Shown piece after piece: positions 1 to 4,700 of a stretch of DNA of 5,164 bases. The notes under the pieces were generated by a model. That model saw nothing but the letters and a program-made list of their open reading frames with translations. It was not told the DNA's origin and did not search any database. Both the position numbers and the translations under genes were made by a program. The stretch's first letter is position 1, and every line of letters starts with the position of its first letter. This DNA comes from Rubrobacteraceae bacterium (GTDB lineage Bacteria > Actinomycetota > Rubrobacteria > Rubrobacterales > Rubrobacteraceae). The DNA lies in the NCBI GenBank assembly GCA_013698525.1, contig JACCSM010000069.1, positions 1-5,164 of the forward strand, in the 5' to 3' direction.

Positions 1-226
1 TTGGGACGATCAGCGCGAGCAATCCACACAGCAGGAAGCCGTGGAGCACGTGCGTGAAGCTGTACGGATCCAGAAGGTGCTGAGAGTTATCAGAACTCCA
101 GGGGTCGCTCGACCACGGGGCCACGTAGCCACAGGAGCACAACCACAGGCGTCCTTGACTGCGGAGTAGGTAGGCGGTGCCAACCAGGACCACGACGATG
201 GCTAACCACGGTAATACCCTTCGCAT
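1..226 (-). CDS. DUF2585 (UPF0314)-like membrane protein, N-terminal part, cut by the window edge
   Basis: Reading the minus strand from the ATG at 226-224 gives 75 open codons to the left edge, so the 3' end is missing. Residues 6-21 form a hydrophobic helix (PWLAIVVVLVGTAYLL), likely a membrane anchor. It is followed by a short basic stretch, then a Cys-x-Cys-Gly motif (Cys30, Cys32) and a segment reading DNSQHLLDPYSFTHVLHGF (residues 46-64). A second hydrophobic stretch starts at about residue 64. From memory, the CxCGY motif followed by an NSQH...D.Y...H..HGF block is the signature of the DUF2585/UPF0314 family of small integral membrane proteins, whose function is not established. His50, His59 and His62 could be functional, but this is inference. 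No strong Shine-Dalgarno site precedes the ATG. The gene diverges from the transposase remnant at 312-698. The assignment rests on recognising the motif, not on a search. Confidence 0.75.
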   Translation of the reverse strand, partial: MRRVLPWLAIVVVLVGTAYLLRSQGRLWLCSCGYVAPWSSDPWSSDNSQHLLDPYSFTHVLHGFLLCGLLALIVP

Positions 227-311
227 CTTACGATGAAGAGTATGTGATCGTCGCTAGTGTCGCCAGCAACTGCCTGTAGATTTTAGCCTCAGTGTTGTCG
301 GCTTCGCGTAG

Positions 312-698
312 GTGAGGCATAGGCGGGTGGCTTCTACCGCCTTTCTACTGGGTGGAAGCATATTAGGACAACGCCCGCCCTCGTGCTCTCGGCTTGCCGC
401 GCTGGTACGTTGCTCGCGCGCTCGGGTGGGGCTGGGGGAGACGCTTGCGGCGGGGATGTGGCTGGTGGGCACTTGCTACAACTTCTGCTGGACACACAAG
501 AGTATGCGGCGGGAGCGCGAGGGAAACGACCTGCCTGGTGGGAAGTGGGTGGAGAGCACTCCCGCCCAGGCGGCGGGATTGAGCGATCACCGTTGGTCGG
601 TCGAGGAGCTGTTGAGCTTTTCGGTGCCACCGGCCGAGATACCCAAGTGGCGCGGGAGGCGCCCGAGATGGCTGGTGGAGGCAGCGCGTGCAGCCTGA
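312..698 (+). pseudogene. Transposase remnant (C-terminal part of a DDE-type IS transposase)
   Basis: This plus-strand open frame (GTG at 312, TGA at 696-698) matches the C-terminal end of a recurrent IS transposase type from residue 25 or so onward. The visible marks are AGMWLVGTCYNFCWTHKSMR (residues 47-66), then TPAQAAGLSDHRWSVEELLS (residues 83-102), then a proline-rich segment and a basic RGRRPRW tail. I know the YNFCW.H.SLR and TPA.AAG.TDH.W...ELL blocks from IS1-like/unclassified DDE transposases of Chloroflexota and Actinomycetota. Full proteins of this kind are several hundred residues long. The catalytic aspartates and glutamate should lie upstream and are absent. The first 20 or so residues (312-370) do not look like transposase, and the GTG is only the first start codon in the frame. 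I therefore read it as a 5'-truncated relic, not a working gene. I saw no convincing terminal inverted repeats or target-site duplication. Confidence 0.6.
330..359. repeat. Imperfect inverted repeat near the transposase remnant's 5' end
   Basis: GCTTCTACC (330-338) and GGTGGAAGC (351-359) pair over nine positions with one mismatch (T opposite G) around a 12-base loop. The repeat lies between the start of the DUF2585-like gene and the recognisable part of the transposase remnant. It could be a leftover of IS structure or chance. The rest of 227-368 shows nothing I can name. Confidence 0.3.
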
Positions 699-839
699 CC
701 ACGGTTCAGCAGGGTACTACCCCTTCTCCAAGTCTTAGAAACAACGGTGCAATTGCTACGCAAAGCTTCGGACGTGCGCACTGAAGCCCTACGATCAGGA
801 GGGTAACTGCCCATACCTCTTCCCTCCGGTATGCTTCCT

Positions 840-860
840 ATTGGTGTGTCCATTGGTGTG
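840..860. repeat. Short direct repeat ATTGGTGTG x2
   Basis: ATTGGTGTG occurs at 840-848 and again at 852-860, a 12-bp period, just beyond the stop codon of the DJ-1/PfpI gene. The repeat is exact but short, and no function is evident. The surrounding 699-872 segment holds no gene I can support. It also has no hairpin followed by a T-run that would clearly end the minus-strand transcript. A 6-bp stem with a 10-base loop (CATACC/GGTATG, about 811-832) is too weak to call a terminator. Confidence 0.35.
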
Positions 861-872
861 CGTCCTGCTTCC

Positions 873-1394
873 CTAGTCCTCGGCCAGGGCGGCGACGAGT
901 TCGCGGCAGAACTCAGGGATGTCGGGGACAACGCGGCCCCAGACCAGATTTCCCTCGCGGAACGCCGCCTTATCCACCCAGATCGCGCCGGCGTTCTCCA
1001 GGTCGTCTTTGATCCCGAGCGATCCCGTCACCCTCGCCCCGTTGACTATTCCGGCAGAGATCGCAACGAGACCGCCGTGGCAGATGATGCCGACGGTCTT
1101 GTTCCTGTCGTGTACGGTCCTGACGAGTTCGGTTATTCCAGGATAGCGCCTCAGCTTGTCCGGGGCCCAGCCACCTGGCACCACGACGCCATCAAGCTCT
1201 GAGGCGTCTACGCCGTCTGCGGTCGTGTCGGCCTGCGCCCCCAGGGCGTTTTTGCCGCTGACCGGGTTGGTGTCGGGTCCGACGGAGACGACCTCCGCCC
1301 CCTCCTCCTGCAGGCGCATTACCGTGACCCAGTACTCCAGGTCCTCGAAACCTTCGGCCACGAGAACCGCGACTTTCTTCCCTTCCAACCTCAC
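873..1394 (-). CDS. DJ-1/PfpI family protein (type 1 glutamine amidotransferase-like)
   Basis: This complete 173-residue protein has the usual length for a single-domain bacterial PfpI/YhbO-type member. The N-terminal strand KKVAVLVAEGFEDLEYW carries the family glutamate (Glu17, aligned by eye with Glu12 of Pyrococcus PH1704). PGGWAPDKLR (residues 73-82) is the conserved loop, with Asp79 where PH1704 has Glu74. IICHGG (residues 103-108) is the nucleophile elbow, with Cys105 followed by His106. SLGIKDDLENAGAIWVD (residues 125-141) is another family block. Members have been described as intracellular peptidases, chaperones, glyoxalases and protein/nucleotide deglycases, and the deglycase role is disputed, so no substrate is assigned. 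There is no signal peptide, so it should be cytoplasmic. The GTG start (1394-1392) is supported by a good ribosome site five bases upstream. The gene starts 22 bp after the recQ stop, which suggests co-transcription with recQ. The family call is very sure; the activity is not. Confidence 0.95.
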   Translation of the reverse strand: MRLEGKKVAVLVAEGFEDLEYWVTVMRLQEEGAEVVSVGPDTNPVSGKNALGAQADTTADGVDASELDGVVVPGGWAPDKLRRYPGITELVRTVHDRNKTVGIICHGGLVAISAGIVNGARVTGSLGIKDDLENAGAIWVDKAAFREGNLVWGRVVPDIPEFCRELVAALAED

Positions 1395-1399
1395 AGCGA

Positions 1400-1407
1400 C
1401 TCCTCTC
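1400..1407 (-). promoter_or_regulatory. Ribosome binding site of the DJ-1/PfpI gene
   Basis: On the minus strand GAGAGGAG lies with its AGGAG core five bases before the GTG at 1394-1392. It sits inside the 22-bp gap after the recQ stop. It fixes the GTG start and allows independent translation from a shared mRNA. It is the only clear Shine-Dalgarno sequence among the minus-strand genes whose start lies in this window. Confidence 0.7.
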
Positions 1408-1416
1408 GTATAGCCT

Positions 1417-3573
1417 TCAGTCGCCTGCCATCGACCCTAGAAGCCCGTCCACCTCGCGCCGCGCCTCCTCGCCGCCGAGCTCGAGAGCACGGGCCAACGC
1501 GGGCACGGCGTCGGCACCGCACCCGGACCGGAGCAGGCTGTCAGCGGCCTCGAGGTGTGCTCTGAAGCCATCCTCCGCAGCGGGCACGGTATCCGGCGCC
1601 TCCTCCCCGTGGATCAGGGCTAGTAGCTCATCCCCGTAACGGGCCGCGCGGCGCAGGCCTACTCCCTTTATGGCGCCCAGTTCATGGATAGTACTGGGTT
1701 TGCGGGCGGAGATCTCCTCGAGGTGCGAGTTGTGGAGCACGACGTAGGCTGGCACCTGCTGCTTCTTTGCCTGCTCACCCCTCCAGCTCCTCAGCCGCTC
1801 GAAGAGCGCCGCATCCACGTCTGGAATGTCCTCGTCAGCCGGTGACAACCCAGCTGACGAGGACACGAGGGGTGTCCTGCGGGGCACGCTCGTTCCTGAT
1901 CCGACGGTCCTTACGTGCTCTTCCGTCTCACCGAGACAGACGTCGCAGCCGGCGCAGGGTACGACCTCCTCCATGTCGCCGAAATGCCTGAGGAGGCGCT
2001 CGCGGCGGCAGGTCCTCAGGTTGGCGAACGACTCTACGTCCCGGATCTGGGCGTAGGCCGTGTTAGCCCGGTTCTTGAGCCTGCCAGCGATGTTCCTGCG
2101 GCTGTCGTTGTCCAGAGAGAACGTCTTGAGCCTCACGTCCACCAGTGAGCCGCGGGGAATGATCTCCGCCACACCGTCGACCATCATCCTGTAGATGGCG
2201 CCCTGGACTACCGCAGGTCGCAACCCCGCCTTGCGCGCAAGCGCGGGCAGCCCGACCGAGCCCGAACCTGGCAGCGCGGCGTGCACCGCGGCCACCTCCT
2301 CGCGCAGGCCCTTAGGCTCCTCCTCGATACGGCGCACCTCGACCTCGGCCCAGAGGTCGTAGCCGCGGGAGATCAAACCCGACTCCTCGAGGCTGCCCAT
2401 GACGATGCCGGCCGACTCGGGGTCGACGCCTCCCAGCGCCGAGAGCGAACCCGGCGGCACGTTGACCCTTCCACCGTTCTCCACCCCCGCGAGCGCCGAA
2501 AAGAACGAGGAGACTTCGCGCTCTCCGGCCGTGCCAAGCGTAACCAGCCGCTTACGCCGGCCGAGGTCGGCGCCACGATACAGTACGACGCACTCGGATC
2601 CCTCCCCGTCCCTGCCCGCACGTCCCGACTCCTGGATGTAGGCGGGGAGGCTCCCTGGGACGCTGGAATGGACGACGAACCGGACGTTCGGCTTGTCCAC
2701 CCCCATCCCGAAGGCGATAGTCGCGACGACCACGCCGAGCTCGTCGGTCATGAACCGCTCCTGAATGTTGGACCTATCGGCCGAGCCCATCCCGGCGTGG
2801 TACGCGGCGGCGTCGACCCCGGAGCGGCGCAGGCCGGCGGCGAGCTCCTCGCACTCCTTGCGTGTCGTGGCGTAGACGATCCCTGGCGGCGGAGAGATGC
2901 GGATGACGTCGAGTATGCGCGACAGCTTGTGCTTCTTCTCCTTTGTGGGGATAACCCTGTAGGTCAAGTTCGGGCGATTGAAGCTCGTCACGACCACCTC
3001 AGGCGAGCGCATCTTGAGGGAGATCAGGATGTCCTGGCGTACACGCGGAGTCGCCGTGGCTGTGAGGGCGAGGACGGGAGGGTTACCGAGGTCCCTTACG
3101 GCACGTGGCAAGAACAGGTAGTCGGGGCGGAAGTTGTGGCCCCACTCCGAGATACAGTGGGCCTCGTCTACGACGAAGAGGCCGACGCCCGCGCGCCGGA
3201 GCGCGAGGACGAACTCGAGGGACCTGAGCCGCTCCGGGGCGACGTAGAGCATCTTTACCTCCCCCGTGCGCACCCTGCGCTCGACCTCCCAGCGCTCCTC
3301 GGATGAGAGCCCCGAGTGGAGCGTGGCGGCATCGGAGACGGAGCTTTGCAGCAGGGAGTCGACCTGGTCCTTCATCAGTGAGATCAAGGGCGAGACGATC
3401 ACCGTAAGGCTCTCCTGCATCAGCGCAGGCACCTGGTAACAGAGGCTCTTGCCGCCCCCCGTCGGCATCACGGCGAGCGTGTCCCTGCCTTCCAGGACGG
3501 CCCTTATGACCTCCTCCTGGCCTGGCCTGAACGAATCGAAGCCGAAGATCTCCTTTAGAACGTTGAGAGGCAC
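1417..3573 (-). CDS. recQ: RecQ-family ATP-dependent 3'-5' DNA helicase
   Basis: This complete 718-residue protein unwinds duplex, forked and recombination-intermediate DNA using ATP, in recombinational repair and fork rescue. Visible motifs: motif 0 FGFDSFRPGQE (10-20), Walker A MPTGGGKS (36-43, Lys42), DEAH (136-139), the aromatic-rich loop SEWGHNFRPDY (142-152), LALTATA (168-174), SFNRPNL (197-203), VVVATIAFGMGVDKP (281-295) and motif VI QESGRAGRDG (314-323). A four-Cys zinc cluster (Cys522, Cys540, Cys543, Cys546; CRRERLLRHFGD then CAGCDVC) precedes an HRDC-like domain (about 585-656) and a helical tail. In E. coli RecQ the zinc cysteines follow the helicase core directly (near residue 380). 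Here about 180 residues, probably winged-helix-like, intervene. The GTG at 3573 is the first usual start codon in this frame after the upstream stop, and motif 0 begins nine residues later. There is no Shine-Dalgarno site, but a -10-like TATATT ends seven bases upstream, suggesting a leaderless mRNA. The DJ-1/PfpI gene follows after 22 bp. Confidence 0.96.
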   Translation of the reverse strand: MPLNVLKEIFGFDSFRPGQEEVIRAVLEGRDTLAVMPTGGGKSLCYQVPALMQESLTVIVSPLISLMKDQVDSLLQSSVSDAATLHSGLSSEERWEVERRVRTGEVKMLYVAPERLRSLEFVLALRRAGVGLFVVDEAHCISEWGHNFRPDYLFLPRAVRDLGNPPVLALTATATPRVRQDILISLKMRSPEVVVTSFNRPNLTYRVIPTKEKKHKLSRILDVIRISPPPGIVYATTRKECEELAAGLRRSGVDAAAYHAGMGSADRSNIQERFMTDELGVVVATIAFGMGVDKPNVRFVVHSSVPGSLPAYIQESGRAGRDGEGSECVVLYRGADLGRRKRLVTLGTAGEREVSSFFSALAGVENGGRVNVPPGSLSALGGVDPESAGIVMGSLEESGLISRGYDLWAEVEVRRIEEEPKGLREEVAAVHAALPGSGSVGLPALARKAGLRPAVVQGAIYRMMVDGVAEIIPRGSLVDVRLKTFSLDNDSRRNIAGRLKNRANTAYAQIRDVESFANLRTCRRERLLRHFGDMEEVVPCAGCDVCLGETEEHVRTVGSGTSVPRRTPLVSSSAGLSPADEDIPDVDAALFERLRSWRGEQAKKQQVPAYVVLHNSHLEEISARKPSTIHELGAIKGVGLRRAARYGDELLALIHGEEAPDTVPAAEDGFRAHLEAADSLLRSGCGADAVPALARALELGGEEARREVDGLLGSMAGD

Positions 3574-3580
3574 GAGGATA

Positions 3581-3586
3581 AATATA
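3581..3586 (-). promoter_or_regulatory. Candidate -10 element of recQ (leaderless start)
   Basis: TATATT on the minus strand ends seven bases before the recQ GTG, which would put transcription start on or next to the start codon. Together with the missing Shine-Dalgarno site, this fits a leaderless transcript. The -35 side is weak: at 17-bp spacing the hexamer is TTCCTG (3604-3609). A much better TTGACC (3611-3616) sits 24 bp away, too far for an ordinary sigma-70 promoter. The call is therefore tentative. Confidence 0.4.
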
Positions 3587-3589
3587 AGG

Positions 3590-3607
3590 CCTGACAGCGC
3601 TTTCAGG
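3590..3607. promoter_or_regulatory. 18-bp near-perfect palindrome over the recQ promoter spacer (operator candidate)
   Basis: CCTGACAGCGCTTTCAGG pairs with itself at 8 of 9 positions (only 3595/3602 mismatch) around a central AGCGCT. It begins three bases upstream of the candidate -10 and fills the -35 to -10 spacer, where a bound repressor would block RNA polymerase. Each half (CCTGACAG, CCTGAAAG) resembles the 8-bp units of the array further upstream. It does not match the actinobacterial LexA box as I know it (CGAAC-N4-GTTCG). A regulatory role is inferred from position and symmetry. Confidence 0.35.
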
Positions 3608-3614
3608 AAGGGTC

Positions 3615-3686
3615 AAACCAGCATTTCAGCTTGTCAGCACTTCAGCACGCCGCCTGCGGCGGCTTTCAGCATTTCAGCACTTCAGC
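3615..3686 (-). repeat. Array of 8-bp GCTGAA-type repeats split by a GC-rich hairpin
   Basis: Read on the minus strand, three abutting 8-bp units occupy 3686-3663: GCTGAAGT, GCTGAAAT and GCTGAAAG. After the palindrome at 3649-3663 come two bases and then three more units at 3646-3623: GCTGAAGT, GCTGACAA and GCTGAAAT. A decayed GCTGGTTT follows (3622-3615). One further unit lies in opposite orientation at 3794-3801 on the plus strand. Within this, the 13-mer at 3620-3632 is exactly inverted at 3792-3804. The period is 8 bp, so it is not coding. It could be an intergenic repeat family of the genome, a multi-site binding region upstream of recQ, or a remnant of a small mobile repeat. It is not a CRISPR array: the units are too short and there are no spacers. 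Confidence 0.8.
3649..3663. repeat. GC-rich hairpin in the centre of the repeat array
   Basis: GCCGCC (3649-3654) and GGCGGC (3658-3663) are perfect complements around a TGC loop. The hairpin separates the two groups of 8-bp units almost symmetrically. On the plus strand only TTT follows, and on the minus strand no T-run follows, so it is not a convincing terminator. Confidence 0.65.
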
Positions 3687-3804
3687 TAATGGGTGGCAGC
3701 AAGGCTCCGACACGCTGCCCCAGACTGCGCAGGTAAAACCAGGCGAGGCCATATCTACCGCGGAGCAATGCGAAGACAGGCGCCCCCAACAAAGCTGAAA
3801 TGCT

Positions 3805-3830
3805 TGCAAAGAGGTTTGGACCTCTTTGCA
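3805..3830 (-). terminator. Perfect 11-bp hairpin directly after the membrane-protein gene
   Basis: TGCAAAGAGGT (3805-3815) and ACCTCTTTGCA (3820-3830) are perfectly complementary around a four-base loop. On the minus strand the stem begins two bases after the TAA stop of the 3833-4678 gene, the usual place for a transcript end. The tail after the stem (AGCATTTCAGCTTTGTT) is only moderately T-rich with no uninterrupted U-tract, so it may act as a 3'-end stabiliser or a weak or Rho-assisted terminator. It separates the pgsA/membrane-protein unit from recQ. Confidence 0.5.
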
Positions 3831-3832
3831 GA

Positions 3833-4678
3833 TTAGGGTTTTGCCCGCTTGCTTCTATCAGGGGCGAACCTTGGAATAGGTTTCAGGCCCTGTATCTGGC
3901 CGGGGGGACGGTCACCGCGGTCCTGAGGCTCCTCTCGAGGCTGGCTTTCTTCAGCGGCGTCGAGGAGGTCGTCGAGGGCGCGTCTCAGCTCCAGGGATGC
4001 CCTGCTGTAGGCGAACCTGAACCCGAGGGCCGGCGCCGCGAGCACGGGCAGGACGCCGAGAAAGAAGAGCGGGCTCTGCATCCCGGCGAGAATAAACAGG
4101 GCGGCCAGCGTGGCCCCGAGGATGCCGGCGAGCGAGAGGTACTCACCGCGTTGGTTTGAGAGGTCGGCCGTCAGGTTGGCCTCGCATCGCTCTTCGCCGA
4201 AACCCTCCACGCGCAGTTCGACCAACCTGGCCTTGAGCAGGGTCCTTTCCCCGGAGAAGTCCAGCGTCCTTCGCACGACCCCGAGCTCGTCGCCAGGGTC
4301 CCACAAAGAGCCGACCTCCGTCTTGCGCCTGAGCTTGAGGCCCTGTTGGAGACGCAACAACCCTTCGAGATAATCGCGGGTATTCTCTGCGGGGCGCTCT
4401 ACTTCCCGCACGACGCGCAGACGGGCAGGACCGTAGAACTTCCGGGCGAACGAGCGCGGTTCGGCCGTCTTTTCCGATGCCATGTCCCACATCGCCCGGC
4501 GCACGTCTTGTTCGGGGATGCCGGCCGCAGCGGCCACCTGTACGAGGACGTCAGGAGAGACTGACGAGGTGGTGTCGTAGGAGCCACGCCTCCACCTGCG
4601 AGAGTTCAGCTCCGAGGCGTGGCGCAGAATCATTTCGACCTCATCCGGCCTCAGGTGCCTGTCATTGCTGCCCTCCAT
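3833..4678 (-). CDS. Uncharacterised protein with N-terminal helical module and two C-terminal membrane helices
   Basis: This complete 281-residue protein starts at ATG 4678-4676 and ends at TAA. I cannot name its function. Residues 9-28 (LRPDEVEMILRHASELNSRR) and 41-66 (SPDVLVQVAAAAGIPEQDVRRAMWDM) form a small helical module. I have seen such modules at the N-terminus of bacterial proteins that carry a soluble domain and then a membrane hairpin. Residues 78-178 look like an alternating strand/helix domain, beginning FYGPARLRVVREVERP. Residues 181-200 and 203-223 are hydrophobic and look like two membrane helices. A charged helix (about 227-247) and a proline/Arg/Lys-rich tail follow. The gene begins 22 bp after the pgsA stop, so co-transcription and a membrane- or lipid-related role are plausible, but this is context only. 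There is no Shine-Dalgarno site, and upstream in-frame codons offer no better start. A strong hairpin follows the stop. Confidence 0.85.
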   Translation of the reverse strand: MEGSNDRHLRPDEVEMILRHASELNSRRWRRGSYDTTSSVSPDVLVQVAAAAGIPEQDVRRAMWDMASEKTAEPRSFARKFYGPARLRVVREVERPAENTRDYLEGLLRLQQGLKLRRKTEVGSLWDPGDELGVVRRTLDFSGERTLLKARLVELRVEGFGEERCEANLTADLSNQRGEYLSLAGILGATLAALFILAGMQSPLFFLGVLPVLAAPALGFRFAYSRASLELRRALDDLLDAAEESQPREEPQDRGDRPPGQIQGLKPIPRFAPDRSKRAKP

Positions 4679-4688
4679 ATGGGGAGTG

Positions 4689-4694
4689 ATTCTA
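4689..4694 (-). promoter_or_regulatory. Possible -10 element before the membrane-protein gene
   Basis: TAGAAT on the minus strand ends ten bases before the ATG, in the 22-bp gap after pgsA, and there is no Shine-Dalgarno site. Transcription from here would have a leader of only a few bases. No recognisable -35 lies 17-18 bp upstream, and readthrough from pgsA is equally possible. The call is weak. Confidence 0.2.
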
Positions 4695-4700
4695 CAGCTT

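Noticed and set aside
334..702. Several overlapping open frames on both strands at 254-784
   Set aside because: Only the plus-strand frame at 312-698 shows conserved protein blocks. The others are Pro/Ser/Arg-rich shadows of it.
712..722. GGGTACTACCC palindrome after the transposase remnant
   Set aside because: It is a five-base arm with one central base; it cannot form a useful hairpin and is too short to be significant alone.
287..760. Possible terminal inverted repeats of the lost IS (GTTGT-containing stretches near 294 and 744)
   Set aside because: Apart from the shared GTTGT, the match needs gaps and many mismatches, and no target-site duplication is visible.
831..1202. Plus-strand open frame starting near an AGGAGG at 797-802
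   Set aside because: The AGGAGG is about 28 bases from the ATG, too far to serve it, and most of the frame is antisense to the DJ-1/PfpI gene.
2281..3306. 341-codon open frame on the plus strand, antisense to recQ
   Set aside because: It lies wholly inside the well-supported recQ gene. Its product is an Arg/Ala/Asp/Glu-rich low-complexity translation typical of antisense frames in high-GC DNA, with no recognisable domain.
3083..3616. 177-codon minus-strand frame starting upstream of recQ in a different frame
   Set aside because: Its body is the out-of-frame reading of the recQ helicase core (Gly/Arg/Pro-rich shadow). I found no sign of a programmed frameshift, because the recQ frame is complete by itself.
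3615..3686. CRISPR-like array
   Set aside because: Units are only 8 bp and abut without spacers, and no cas genes are present.
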